Assembly (NCBI GenBank): GCA_963729875.1
Contig: CAVSPR010000006.1
Coordinates: 558,001-622,000, forward strand
Source of the DNA: DATBSL01 sp963729875
GTDB taxonomy: Bacteria > Acidobacteriota > Vicinamibacteria > Fen-336
Direction of reading: 5' to 3'
Length of the DNA: 64,000 nt
Shown: positions 9,345 to 18,942 of the stretch, in pieces
How positions within the stretch are numbered: position 1 is the stretch's first letter
How the letters are laid out: every line of letters starts with the position of its first letter
Notes under the pieces: model-generated
What the model was told of the DNA's origin: nothing
Databases searched by the model: none
The model's input: only the letters and a program-made list of their open reading frames with translations
Made by a program: the position numbers and the translations under genes

Positions 9345-10722
9345 GTGGCCGTCCTCGCCTACCCGCTGATCCTGGGACACCTGTCCTTCACGGTCCAGAC
9401 GTTCGTGGACCGGCTCTTCCTGACCTGGTACTCGCCGGAGGCGGTGGCGGGAGCGGTGACCGGGCTGTTCGCCGTGTGGAGCCTCGTCGCGCTCTTCACG
9501 GGCACCGGGGAGTACCTGACCACGTTCGTGGCGCAGTACCTCGGGGCCCGCCGGCCCGAGCGGATCGGTCCCGCCCTGTGGCAGGGGGTCTACTTCTCGA
9601 TCGGGGCGGGGGCCCTGCTGGCCGGCCTCAGCCCCCTCGTCGGCCCGGCGTTCGACCTGGCGGGCCACGAGCCCCGGCTGCGCGCGTACGAGGTGGAGTA
9701 CGCGCGGGTGCTGATGCTCGGCGGTCTTCCCCGTCGTGCTGATGGCGACGCTCACCAGCTTCTTCGCCGGCCGCGGGCAGACACAGGCCGTGCTCCGGGT
9801 GAACGTGCTGGTGACGCTGGTCAACGTGGTCCTCGACGCGGTGCTCATCTTCGGCAAGCTCGGCTTTCCCGAGATGGGCGTCACCGGCGCCGCCCTCGCC
9901 ACGATCGTCTCCCAGGTGGCCGGCTCGGCGATCTACGTGGCTGTCATCCTCAAGCCCGAGTACCGCCGGGCGTACTGCACGCTGTCGGGGTGGAGGCCGG
10001 AGCCCTGGCTGGTGGCGCGCCTGCTCAGGTTCGGGTTGCCCACCGGCCTGCAGTACTCCCTCGAGGTCGGCGCCTTCGCCGTCTTCATGGTGATCGTGGG
10101 GCGGATCGGAACGCTCGAGCTCGCGGCGAGCGGGATCGCCTTCAACCTCAACGGGCTCGTGTTCATGCCGATGGTGGGGCTGGCGATCGCGGTCTCCTCC
10201 CTCGTGGGCCGCTACCTGGGGGCCGACCAGCCCGAGGTCGCGGAGCGCGCGGTGAGCTCCGCCCTGGCCATGAGCTTCGCGTACATGGCCGCCTGCGGCC
10301 TGCTGTACGTGCTCGGGGCGGACCTGCTCCTCGCCCCCTACGGCGCGAGCGCGGACCCCGCCTCGTGGCCCCGCATCGCCGAGATCGCCACCGTGCTCCT
10401 CCGCTTCGTGGCGGTCTACTCGATCTTCGACATGATGAACCTGATCCACGCGGGCGCGCTGCGCGGGGCGGGGGACACCGTCTACCCGATGGCCGTCACC
10501 TTCGTGCTGGCCTGGATCGTCATGCTGGTGCCGGCCTGGGTCGGGTGTGTCGGGCTCGGCGCCGGTGTTACCTTCGCCTGGGCGATGGCGAGCCTTTACG
10601 TCCTCCTGCTCGGCTTGCTGATGCGACGCCGCTTCCGCACCGGGCGCTGGAAGGCCATGCGGGTGATCGAGGCGGCGCCGCTCGAGGCTCGAGACGGGGG
10701 CGGCGCCTTCGTGAGATCCTGA
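9345..10722 (+). CDS. MATE family efflux transporter, one frame break
   Basis: A twelve-helix multidrug/organic-cation exporter of the inner membrane driven by Na+ or H+. The start matches the family: VAVLAYPLILGHLSFTVQTF, LAQYLGARRPE-like FVAQYLGARRPERIG, then after a break near 9725 FPVVLMATLTSFFAGRGQTQ, VNVVLDAVLIFGKLGFPEMG and RFGLPTGLQYSLEVGAFAVF. The second half repeats the pattern (GIAFNLNGLVFMPMVGLAIA, LVGRYLGADQPEVAERAV, GALRGAGDTVYPM). The start is uncertain: the GTG at 9345 begins inside the first helix, so a few residues upstream, perhaps from a GTG at 9286 in another frame, are probably missing. Confidence 0.85.
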
Positions 10723-10756
10723 CCCCGGGACTCCCGGCAATCTCGAGGAGGGGGCG

Positions 10757-12220
10757 GTGCGACGAGCGGTCAAGGTGCTCGCAGGGGTCGGGGGCGTCGT
10801 CGCTCTCGGCGTCGCGGCCGGGGCGGGGCTCCGGCCCGAGCGGTTCGCGGAGGACGCGGTCCTCGCGCGCCTGCGCCCGCCCGGCGGCGCCCGGGTGCGG
10901 AGGTTCGCGGAGGGCCTGCCGAACGTGCGCTTCCTCCGCTTCACTCCGCGGGGCGACCTGCTCGCCAGCCAGCCCCGGTCGGGAGGCGTGGTCCTGCTGG
11001 AGGCCGACCGGGACGCTGACGGCCGCTCCGACGGCCGGCGCGAGGTGCTCGGCGGCCTCGACCGCCCGCACGGCCTGGACCTGCACGACGGGTGGCTGTA
11101 CGTCGCGGAGACCGGCGCGGTGGGACGCGTCCGGTTCGATCCGGCCACGGGGGCGACCTCGGGGACGTTCGAGCGCATCGTGACGGGCCTGCCGGGGGGC
11201 GGCAACCACTGGACGCGCACGCTGCGCTTCTCGCCCGACGGGTGGATGTACGTCTCGATCGGCTCCTCGTGCAACGCCTGCCGGGAGGAGGACCCGCGGC
11301 GCGCGGCGCTGATGCGCTTCCGACCGGACGGCTCCGGCGGGGAGGTCTACGCGACGGGCCTGCGCAACGCCGTGGGCTTCGACTGGAACCCCGCCGACGG
11401 GGAGATCTACGCGACCGACAACGGGCGCGACCTCCTCGGCGACGACTTCCCCCCGTGCGAGCTCAACCGGGTGGTGCGGGGCGGCTTCTACGGCTGGCCG
11501 CTGGCGAACGGCGACCGCGTGCCGGACCCGGATCTCGGCAAGGGGCAGGACGACCGGATCGCCGCGTCCATCCCGCCCGTCCACGCCTTCCGGGCCCACA
11601 ACGCCCCCCTCGGCATCACGTTCCTGCGGGGAGCGCCCACGCCGGTGGCGTACCGCGGCGCCGCGCTCGTCGCTCTGCACGGCTCGTGGAACCGGACGCG
11701 CAAGGACGGCTACAAGGTCGTCTCGCTCCACTGGGGCCCGGAAGGCCGGATCGAGGAGCGGGACTTCCTGACGGGCTTCCTGGGGACGAGCGACGACGAC
11801 GTGATCGGGCGGCCCGTGGACGTGGCCCAGGGGCCGGACGGGTCGGTCTACGTGTCGGACGACTACGCGGGCTCCGTCTATCGCGTCGACTGGCCGTCGA
11901 GGGCACCGAAGCAGGTTTCCGGGTCCGCGGGCCGGGAGGCGCGTGCAGGTGGCCCCGAGGGTGAGAAGGAGTCCGCGCCGGCGGAGGTCGTCGCGCGCGG
12001 CCGGGCCCTGTGGGAGCGCCATGGCTGCGCCACGTGCCACGAGGCGAAGGCGGCGGCGGCGGGGATGGTCACGCGGCCGCTCGCCGGCCTCTCGCGACGC
12101 TACGACGCGGGCAGCCTCGCCGCGTACCTCCGGGCGCCGCAGCCGCCCATGCCGGCGTTCGACCTGGGTGACGGTGAGCGGAGAGACCTCGCGGCCTTCC
12201 TCCTCGACCGGTACCGATGA
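10757..12220 (+). CDS. PQQ-dependent sugar dehydrogenase with C-terminal cytochrome c domain
   Basis: A 487-residue exported protein. It has a signal/anchor (VLAGVGGVVALGVAAGAGL), then a six-bladed propeller of the glucose/sorbosone dehydrogenase family: GGLDRPHGLDLHDGWLYVAE, NHWTRTLRFSPDGWMYVSIG, ATGLRNAVGFDWNP and FYGWPLANGDRVPDP. The C-terminal 100 residues form a c-type cytochrome with heme motif CATCH and a likely axial Met in PPMPAFDLGDGERRD. It would oxidise an aldose in the periplasm and hand electrons to the bound heme. Intact frame. A GAGGAGGGGG ribosome-binding stretch precedes the GTG. The stop overlaps an ATG at 12217, but the downstream gene more likely starts at 12235. Confidence 0.9.
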   Translation: MRRAVKVLAGVGGVVALGVAAGAGLRPERFAEDAVLARLRPPGGARVRRFAEGLPNVRFLRFTPRGDLLASQPRSGGVVLLEADRDADGRSDGRREVLGGLDRPHGLDLHDGWLYVAETGAVGRVRFDPATGATSGTFERIVTGLPGGGNHWTRTLRFSPDGWMYVSIGSSCNACREEDPRRAALMRFRPDGSGGEVYATGLRNAVGFDWNPADGEIYATDNGRDLLGDDFPPCELNRVVRGGFYGWPLANGDRVPDPDLGKGQDDRIAASIPPVHAFRAHNAPLGITFLRGAPTPVAYRGAALVALHGSWNRTRKDGYKVVSLHWGPEGRIEERDFLTGFLGTSDDDVIGRPVDVAQGPDGSVYVSDDYAGSVYRVDWPSRAPKQVSGSAGREARAGGPEGEKESAPAEVVARGRALWERHGCATCHEAKAAAAGMVTRPLAGLSRRYDAGSLAAYLRAPQPPMPAFDLGDGERRDLAAFLLDRYR

Positions 12221-12234
12221 GGGAGGGGCAGGCG

Positions 12235-13616
12235 ATGGCGCGCAATCTCGAGCCGTACGACAGCATCGTCGAGGTGGTGGGCTGGACGCCCCTCGTCCGC
12301 CTGCGCCGCCTCGCGCGCGGGGTGCGCACCCCGCTCTACGGCAAGGCCGAGAACCTGAACCCCGGCGGGTCCGTGAAGGACCGGATCGGGATGTCGATCA
12401 TCGAGGGGGCCGAGCGAGGGGCGAGCTTCGGCCGGGTGGCGTGGTGGTCGAGGCCACCAGCGGGAACACCGGCGTCGGCCTCGCCATCGCCGCCGCGATC
12501 AAGGGCTACCGCTGCATCTTCACGATCCCCGACAAGATGTCGAGCGAGAAGATCCGCCTCCTGCGCGCGTTCGGGGCCGAGGTGGTCGTGGTCCCGACCG
12601 CGGTGCCGCCGGACCACCCCGAGTACTACCTCCAGAAGGCGAAAGCGATCGTGGCCCGGACGCCGGGCGCCATCTTCGCGAACCAGCACTACAACCCGGA
12701 CAACCCGGACGCCCACTACCGCACGACGGGCCCGGAGATCTGGGAGCAGACCAAGGGACGGGTCACGCACTTCGTGTGCTCGCCTGGCACGGGGGGGACG
12801 GTCACGGGCGTGGGCCGGTACCTCAAGGAGAAGAACCCCTCGGTGAAGGTCGTCGCCGGGGACCCGGTGGGTTCGATCTACTCGGAGTACGCGCGCACCC
12901 ACGAGAAGGGGCAGGGGGAGCCGTACAAGGTGGAGGGCATCGGGGGCGACAAGATCCCGACGTCCCTCGACTTCGACGTGGTGGACGAGTGGATGACCGT
13001 CTCCGACGCGGACGCCTTCCGGACCGCCCGCCGCCTCACGCGCGAGGAGGGGATCTTCATCGGCGGCTCGGGCGGGCTGAACGTCTTCACCGCGCTGGAG
13101 GTGGCGCGCCGCCTCGACGACCCCTCGGCCCTCGTGGTCACGATCCTGTGCGACACCGGCGAGCGCTACCTCTCGAAGCTCTACGACGACACGTGGATGC
13201 GCGAGAACCAGATGATGGAGGCGGAGCGGGTCACGGCCGGCCAGCTGCTCGGCCGGCACCCCGAGGAGCTCCCGCCCCTGGTGTCCGTCGCCCCCTCGGG
13301 CAACGTGCGACAGGCCCTCAACCTGCTCAGCACGTGGGGGCTCTCGCAGCTGCCGGTCGTGGACGGCGACGACTGCGTGGGGTCGGTGACGGAGGGCCTG
13401 ATCGCCCGCGTCCTCGAGGACGGCACCCTGCTCGACCAGCCGGTCTCCGAGGTGATGGGCGCGCCGTTCCCGGTCGTCGACGCCGACGTGCCTCTCGACC
13501 GCCTCGTCTCGCTGCTCTCGAAGGAGACCCCGGCCGCGCTCGTCCGCGACGGCGGCCGCCTCGTGGGCATCGTGAACCGCTACGACGTGCTGCGCGAGGT
13601 CGCGGGGATCGGCTAG
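12235..13616 (+). CDS. Cystathionine beta-synthase with C-terminal CBS-domain pair
   Basis: PLP-dependent enzyme condensing serine and homocysteine to cystathionine (transsulfuration). The Lys of GGSVKDRIG binds PLP; EATSGNTGVGLA binds substrate and the phosphate loop is CSPGTGGTVTGVG. The GGSGGLNVFTALEVARRL segment and the C-terminal tandem CBS domains (GNVRQALNLLSTWGLSQLPV to GRLVGIVNRYDVLREV) match the longer bacterial and eukaryotic cystathionine beta-synthases rather than CysK. One frame break near 12435 (GGVV before EATSGN) is treated as a base error. The ATG at 12235 is preferred because GGGAGGGGC lies 5-8 bases upstream. About 459 residues. Confidence 0.88.
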
Positions 13617-13635
13617 GGCCCCGGGGACACGAGGG

Positions 13636-15136
13636 CTACCGGGTCCGCACGCGAGCGACCGCCGACGTCCACCCGGAGTAGAGCGCCTCGCGCCTCTGCG
13701 GGGGCATCGCGGGCGTGAACAGCCGGTCGCGCCGGCGCCGAGCGGCGAGCGACGCCGCGTCCTTCCAGAGCCCGACGCCGAGGCCGGCCAGGAAGGCCGC
13801 CCCCGCGGCCGTCGTGTCCAGGAGGGCGGGCCGGTCCACGGGCACGCCGAGGATGTCGGCCTGGAACTGCATCAGGAAGTCGTTGGCGGACGCCCCGCCG
13901 TCCACCCGCAGCTCGCGCAGCGGCACGCCCGACTCGTCGTTCATGGCGTCGATGACGTCGCGGCTCTGGTAGGCGAGGCTCTCGAGGGTGGCCCGGACGA
14001 GGTGGGCGCGCCCGGCCCCTCGCGTGAGGCCCAGCACCGCGCCGCGGGCGTCCGGGTCCCAGTAGGGGGCGCCGAGGCCGGTGAAGGCCGGGACCACGTA
14101 GACACCGTGCGTGTCGGCGACGCTCTCGGCGAGAGGGCCGGTCTCGGCCGCGCTGCGCACGAGCCCCAGCTCGTCGCGAAGCCACTGCACGGCGGCGCCC
14201 GCGATGAAGACGGAACCCTCGAGCGCGTAGGCGGCGCCCCCGCGGGCGTCGCAGCAGAGGGTCGTGAGCAGGCCCCGGTGGCTGATGACCCGGCGGTCGC
14301 CGGTGTTGAGGACGAGGAAGGCGCCGGTGCCGTAGGTGTTCTTGGCCATGCCCGGCTCGAAGCACCCCTGGCCGAAGAGGGCCGCCTGCTGGTCGCCCGC
14401 GTTGCCGGCGATCGGGACGCCGGCGGGCAGGGAGTCGAGGGCGACGGTCTCGCCGAAGACCCCGGAGCTCGGCCGGACCTCGGGGAGCATCGTCGGCCGG
14501 GACGCCGAGGATCCCGAGCAGCTCGGGGTCCCAGCGGCGCGCGTGGATGTCGAAGAGCAGAGTGCGCGAGGCGTTGGTGGGGTCGGTCGCGTGGACCCGG
14601 CCGCCGGTGAGCCGGTGGATGAGCCACGTGTCGATCGTGCCGAACGCGATCTCGCCGCGCTCGGCGCGTGCGCGCAGCTTCGGGTCCCTCTCGAGCAGCC
14701 AGGCGATCTTGCTGCCCGAGAAGTAGGGGTCGAGGACGAGGCCCGTGCGCTCGTGGAAGAGCGGCTCGTGGCCGGCGGCCTTGAGGCGCGCGCAGACGTC
14801 GGCCGTCTGACGGCTCTGCCAGACGATCGCGCGGCACACCGGGTCGCCGGTCTCGCGGTCCCAGAGGACCGTCGTCTCCCGCTGGTTCGTGATCCCGATC
14901 GCGCGCAAGGAGCGGGCGGGCACGCCGGAGGCGGCCAGGGCCTCGGCCGCGACCCTCTGGGTCTTCTGCCAGATCTCCTCCGCATCGTGCTCCACCCAGC
15001 CCGGGGCGGGGTAGTGCTGCGTGATCTCGACGTAGGCGCGGGCGAGGACCTCGCCCTCGGGGCCGAACACGAGCGCGGTGGAACCGGTCGTGCCCTGGTC
15101 GAGGGCGAGGACGGCGTCGTCGGGTCGGATGCTCAT
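13636..15136 (-). CDS. glpK: Glycerol kinase, one frame break
   Basis: ATP-dependent conversion of glycerol to glycerol 3-phosphate. The FGGY-kinase start is ALDQGTTGSTALVFGPEG, followed by GITNQRETTVLWDR, AIVWQSRQTADVC, TGLVLDPYFSGSK and FGTIDTWLIHRLTGG. After a break near 14495 the C-terminal half continues with GNAGDQQAALFGQGCF, AKNTYGTGAFLVLNTG, PAFTGLGAPYWDPDARG and the ATP-binding LRVDGGASANDFLMQFQADI. Full length of about 499 residues is normal. Its start lies inside a perfect inverted repeat with the -10 in the loop. No glpF or glpD is nearby. Confidence 0.92.
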
Positions 15137-15159
15137 GGGCGGGGATTGTAGCCCCGCCC
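15137..15159 (-). promoter_or_regulatory. Perfect 8-bp inverted repeat around glpK -10
   Basis: GGGCGGGG at 15137-15144 and CCCCGCCC at 15152-15159 are perfect complements. The 7-base loop and its edge hold the minus-strand -10 hexamer TACAAT (15150 to 15145), which ends 8 bases before the glpK ATG. It could be an operator, or a hairpin ending the upstream DUF3187 transcript, although no T-run follows. Confidence 0.5.
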
Positions 15160-15163
15160 GAAG

Positions 15164-16217
15164 CTACGGGCGCAGGCGGAGCCCGAGGCAGAAGGCAAAG
15201 TCCGTCGTCGTCAGCTGGCTCACCAGGTTCTCGGTGATGCCCACGTCGAGCCCGACCCGGGAGCCGAGGTCGACGCGCCCGGTCACGTTCACGATCCAGT
15301 GCAGGCCGGGGTAGCTCTCGATGTTCTCGACCAGGCGGCTCGCAACGTGGGTCTCCGCGACCAGGCTCATCCGCCGCCACGGTCGCCACTCGACGGCCAG
15401 GAATGCGTCGGCGCGCACGGGAACGTACTCGACGCCGTGCACCGGTCCCGGGTCCTGGGCCGTGAACCCTGCCCCCGTGTGCAGGTCGAAGCGCTCGGAG
15501 AGGGGGACGTGGCCCACCAGCTGAGCCGCCCCGCCGAAGCCGCTCCCGTCGAAGGGGCCGGTGCCGGTCGGAAGGGAGACGCGGCCGACGACGGCGAGGG
15601 ACGGGGCGTCGAACGCGCCGTCGCGGACGCGGTAGCGCGCCTCGAGCTCCACGTCGCCGAGCCCGAAGCCGGTGTCGTCGTTCCAGGAGAAGGGCTGCTC
15701 CCCGGTGGTGACGCCCTCGACGCGGAAGGCGTCCCGGATGAAGAGGGGGCGATCGCCGTCCGGGGTGTTGAAGACCCGGTGCCACCAGTCGATGAACCCG
15801 TCGAGGGTGCCGCCACCTCGCCAGTGGAGCGGCACGCGAGCGCCCGCTTCGAGGTTCCGGGCGAGGCCGCGGCGCAGGGCGAGATCGAATGCGCGGGCCT
15901 CTCCGTCGATCAGGAAGAGGCGGACCTTCGGGTCCTCCCCGGGGACGTCCTGGGTCCACGAGAACGAGCTCGCCCAGAGCGCCGACGCCTCGATCGACCA
16001 CTCGCCGGGGGCGAGCGTCCACGCGGCGACGGCGGGCAGCGTCAGCGCGCGGCTGCGCGAGGAGCTGCGCATCACGGATGCTCGTGGGGCCCCGGGGAAC
16101 GTCCGCGGCCTGCACGGACGGACCGAGCGCGCCGAGCGCCGCCAGGAGGAAGGAGGGGAGGACTGGCTTCGAGAGACGTGGTCGCCGGGCGCGGCCGCCG
16201 GCCGGGGGATCGGTCAC
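15164..16217 (-). CDS. DUF3187-family outer-membrane-like beta protein
   Basis: About 350 residues. The start is a GTG at 16217 overlapping the lactonase stop by 4 bases (GTGA), giving VTDPPAGG and then a signal peptide PVLPSFLLAALGALGPSVQA. The mature start GPTSIRDAQLLAQPRALTLP and the following LAPGEWSIEASALWASSFSW match the opening of DUF3187 proteins; the frame shifts by one base near 16045. The rest is rich in amphipathic beta strands (RGLARNLEAGARVPLHW, VGRVSLPTGTGPFDGSGF, RVGLDVGITENLVSQ) and ends with an aromatic-proximal strand, as in outer-membrane barrels. Function is unknown. It is cotranscribed with the lactonase. Confidence 0.7.
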
Positions 16218-17485
16218 CGTGTCTTTGCGAGGTCGAGGAGGACGATCATCGAAGGATTGCCGACGGGGGTGTAAGAGCCGGTGAAGGTGAGGCCCCCGGT
16301 CCCGCGGTCCACGCGGAAGGAGGTGACGTTGTCTGCTCGTTGATTGCAGCAGTAGAGGAACTCGCCGGTGGGGTCGAGGCTGAAGCTGCGGGGATAGTCC
16401 CCCCGCGTCCATTCCTCCCCGACGAACGCCAGGGTGCCGTTCGCGCCCACGGCGAAGATCCCGATGCTGTCGTGCAGCCGGTTGCCGGCGTAGACGAACC
16501 GGCCGTCGCCTGAGACCAGGATCTCCGAGCAGAAGTTGCTGCCGGCAAACCCGGGGGGCAGGGTGGAGATCGTCTGCCGCGCGTCCAGGCGGCCCGTTGC
16601 GCCATCGTAGTCGAACAACACGAGGGTCGAGCCTTCCTCCTGAATGGAGTAGAGCCAGCGGCCACCGGGGTGAAAGGCGAAGTGGCGGGGCCCGTCTCCC
16701 GGCGGCAGCGGGACGGCGGGCGGCACGCCCGGGGTCAGCCGGCCCTTCTGCTCGTCGAAGCTCCAGACGTAGATCTTGTCCAGGCCCAGGTCCACGTGCA
16801 GCACGAAGCGTCCGGACGGATCGGCCTGAATCATGTGCGCGTGGGTCCGATCGTGTCCGCTGACGGCAAAGCTGCCCGGGGGAGCGCTGGCCGCCCTGGT
16901 GGGGCCGATCTCTCCGGCGTCCTTCCTGATGTCGGTGGCGGTGCCCAGACGACCGTCGGGAAGGACCGGCAGCACCGCGACGGAGCCCCCGAAGTAGTTG
17001 GCCACCAACACGAACCGTCCGGACGGGTGGACGCTGACGAAGGTCGGACCGGCGCCGCCGGAAGGAACGGTGTTGAGCAGCTCCAGCTTCCCGTCCGCTC
17101 GATCGACGGCGAAGGCGCTGACGGTGCCTTCCTTGTCTTCGCCCACCCGATCCGTCTCGTTGGCGGAGTACAGGCGAGTTCCGGCGGCATTCAAGGCCAG
17201 GCAGCTCGGGCTCGTGCCCGTCTCGTGGATGCCGGCAGGCGCCATCGCCCCGGTGGCTCGATTCACCTGGAAGAGGTGGATGCCGCGGCCGTTGCCGGGG
17301 GGCAGGTCCACCTGGGTTCGCAGCACGTCGCGCAGCGGAGAGCTGAACGTTCCCACGTAGGCGACGAGCGGACCGGCGGCCTCTCCCGATTGCGCCTGGA
17401 GCCGGCCATCCGTGAGGACGGCCGTCCCCGCGAGCGCCACGGAGGTTCTCAGAAACGAGCGTCGGGAATTCTCGAGGGGGATCAT
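16214..17485 (-). CDS. Tat-exported lactonase-family beta-propeller protein (6-phosphogluconolactonase-like)
   Basis: A 423-residue protein of the YbhE/lactonase (seven-bladed propeller) family. The N-terminus carries a twin-arginine signal, SRRSFLRTSVALAGTAVL, so the folded protein is sent to the periplasm. Repeated blade motifs include SCLALNAAGTRLYSANE, TFVSVHPSGRFVLVANYFGG, HAHMIQADPSGRFVLHVDLG, RHFAFHPGGRWLYSIQEEGS and YPRSFSLDPTGEFLYCCNQ. Family members hydrolyse 6-phosphogluconolactone or related lactones, but a periplasmic copy probably acts on another lactone. The ATG at 17485 is chosen because upstream codons run through tRNA-Glu. Confidence 0.85.
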   Translation of the reverse strand: MIPLENSRRSFLRTSVALAGTAVLTDGRLQAQSGEAAGPLVAYVGTFSSPLRDVLRTQVDLPPGNGRGIHLFQVNRATGAMAPAGIHETGTSPSCLALNAAGTRLYSANETDRVGEDKEGTVSAFAVDRADGKLELLNTVPSGGAGPTFVSVHPSGRFVLVANYFGGSVAVLPVLPDGRLGTATDIRKDAGEIGPTRAASAPPGSFAVSGHDRTHAHMIQADPSGRFVLHVDLGLDKIYVWSFDEQKGRLTPGVPPAVPLPPGDGPRHFAFHPGGRWLYSIQEEGSTLVLFDYDGATGRLDARQTISTLPPGFAGSNFCSEILVSGDGRFVYAGNRLHDSIGIFAVGANGTLAFVGEEWTRGDYPRSFSLDPTGEFLYCCNQRADNVTSFRVDRGTGGLTFTGSYTPVGNPSMIVLLDLAKTR

Positions 17486-17543
17486 CGCCGCTGCCTCGCG
17501 TTCTCGCCGGGCCGCCTGCCGGATCCTCCCCGGATGGTTGGAG

Positions 17544-17620
17544 TGGCGACCCTGGAGGGATTCGAACCCTCGATCTCCACCTTGAAAGGGTGGCGTGCTG
17601 GGCCTCTGCACCACAGGGTC
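17544..17620 (-). tRNA. tRNA-Glu (anticodon TTC)
   Basis: A 77-base cloverleaf on the minus strand: acceptor GACCCTG/CAGGGTC, D-stem GTGC/GCAC, anticodon stem CCACC/GGTGG around CTTTCAA (anticodon TTC), T-arm GAGGG-TTCGAAT-CCCTC, discriminator G and an encoded CCA. Confidence 0.95.
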
Positions 17621-17654
17621 GGCGCGGGCCGGACCCGGCAGTCTAGCACGTGGA

Positions 17655-18005
17655 TCAGGCGGCTCGAGGGAGGTGAATCTCGGGGTCGTCGGCGGGACGG
17701 CGGCTCAAGGGGCGAAGGGTGGCGCGGGGACGGGGCGGTGCATCCACCTCGATGAGAGCACGGAGGATGAGGGCGCTGCCGAGGAGCAGCAGGACGGCGG
17801 CGGTGACTTGAATCAGGAGCACGGTTCGCTTCCTCCGGGCCCAGCCTACGATCAGGTACGGCCGGAACAGGTCCAGAGTTTCGCTTAATTTTCGCCTTCC
17901 TGCAAGAGCCCATACCGAGGCTGTCCGGGGGGTTTGGGCGGCGCAGCCCCTCAAACTCAAAGAAGCTGAGTTGATTCTATGGCTTAGCGGCAGGCGAGTG
18001 CCCAC
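17655..18005 (-). CDS. Possible small single-pass membrane protein
   Basis: A weakly supported open frame of up to 116 codons in the stretch between tRNA-Glu and the SDR gene. Its second half has one convincing hydrophobic helix (TVLLIQVTAAVLLLLGSALI) preceded by a positively charged GWARRKR and followed by a proline- and arginine-rich tail. The first 45 residues overlap AT-richer DNA and look non-coding, so a real protein would start further in. No promoter or ribosome-binding site decides the start. The region otherwise shows nothing recognisable. Confidence 0.3.
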   Translation of the reverse strand: MGTRLPLSHRINSASLSLRGCAAQTPRTASVWALAGRRKLSETLDLFRPYLIVGWARRKRTVLLIQVTAAVLLLLGSALILRALIEVDAPPRPRATLRPLSRRPADDPEIHLPRAA

Positions 18006-18030
18006 GTGTGGGGCTACGAAGTCGGTTTGT

Positions 18031-18744
18031 CTATCGCTTCTGTGGCTTGGCCGGCCGCATCTCGACCCGGCTGGAGTGGGCGCCGTCCCGCATGCGGAGC
18101 AGCTCCACGACGGTTTGGGCCACGTCTTCGGCGGTCAGCATCCACGACGTGTCGGGAGGGCGGGGAGCGCCTGCAAACGCCGTGTCAACGGACCCTGGGG
18201 CGACGGTCGTCACCTTCACGCCCTGGTGGCGCACCTCCAGCATCAGGCAGGCGGCCAGCTGGTCGAGCGCCGCCTTGGAGGCGCAGTAAGCGCCCATCCC
18301 GGCGATGGGGTTCCGTCCGGCCAGGGACGACACCATGACGACGTGCCCGCCGTGTCGCGAGAGGTGCGGGAGCGCCGCTCGCGTGAGGCGGAATATGGCC
18401 GTGACGTTCGTTCCGAGGACCGTGTCCCAGTCCTCGTCGCTCGTGTCGGCGAGGTTGGAGAAGACACCGACGCCGGCGTTGTTGACGAGGATCTGCAGGC
18501 CCCCGAAGCACTCCACGGCCGCCGCCACCGCCCCCTCGCAGGCCGAAGCGCTCCTCAGGTCGCCGGCGAAGGCGATCCCCCTGGCGCCGACGGTCTCGAT
18601 CTCGCCGACGAGCGAATCGAGCTCTTGAGCCGTGCGCGAGACGGCCGTGACTCTCGCCCCCTCGCGTGCCAGGGCGAGAGCGATGGCCCGGCCGATGCCC
18701 CGGCCGGCCCCGGTGACGAGAGCGGACGCGTCGCGGATCTCCAT
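18031..18744 (-). CDS. Short-chain dehydrogenase/reductase (SDR)
   Basis: A 237-residue classical SDR. The cofactor motif is TGAGRGIGRAIALALA (TGxxxGIG), followed by NNAGVG, the catalytic Ser in VMVSSLAG and the YxxxK pair in AYCASKAAL. The acidic residue usually marking NAD preference after the second strand is absent (VSRTAQELD), which suggests NADP(H). The post-active-site VTTVAPGSVDT segment is standard. The substrate is unknown. The ATG at 18744 is preceded by a TATACT hexamer ending 6 bases upstream and no Shine-Dalgarno. Confidence 0.9.
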   Translation of the reverse strand: MEIRDASALVTGAGRGIGRAIALALAREGARVTAVSRTAQELDSLVGEIETVGARGIAFAGDLRSASACEGAVAAAVECFGGLQILVNNAGVGVFSNLADTSDEDWDTVLGTNVTAIFRLTRAALPHLSRHGGHVVMVSSLAGRNPIAGMGAYCASKAALDQLAACLMLEVRHQGVKVTTVAPGSVDTAFAGAPRPPDTSWMLTAEDVAQTVVELLRMRDGAHSSRVEMRPAKPQKR

Positions 18745-18750
18745 GGCCGG

Positions 18751-18756
18751 AGTATA
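18751..18756 (-). promoter_or_regulatory. -10 hexamer TATACT, leaderless geometry
   Basis: Near-consensus TATACT on the minus strand, then CCGGCC and the ATG of the SDR gene. Transcription would start on or within a base or two of the A of the start codon. Confidence 0.55.
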
Positions 18757-18846
18757 GGGTCGTCGCCGGGGAGAAGGCGCTTCTTTCCGTCGGGGGCTCG
18801 GGGCGAAGCGGGCCGCGCCTATCGAAGTCGACAAGCCAGTTTTTCG

Positions 18847-18875
18847 TTGCCTATCGATCGACAGTGGGCAATACT
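18847..18875 (+). promoter_or_regulatory. Candidate sigma70-type promoter of the Asp-box protein gene
   Basis: TTGCCT at 18847-18852, 17-base spacer, AATACT at 18870-18875. A near-repeat (GCCTATCGAAGTCGAC then GCCTATCGATCGAC) overlaps the -35 side and could bind a regulator. The gene has a long leader and a strong GAGGGGGGAG ribosome-binding site. Confidence 0.45.
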
Positions 18876-18942
18876 CCCAATCACAACGAATCAGTCAAAT
18901 TGCCGGGCAGAGGTTTCGGACGGGAAAGAGGAGGGGGGAGTT

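Noticed and set aside
13941..16412. A 823-codon open frame on the minus strand through glpK and the DUF3187 gene
   Set aside because: It reads glpK out of frame with Arg/Pro-rich composition; only its N-terminal 60 codons, the DUF3187 signal peptide, are coding.
16214..17614. A longer start for the lactonase at 17614
   Set aside because: The extra residues are a translation of tRNA-Glu; the Tat signal begins at 17485.
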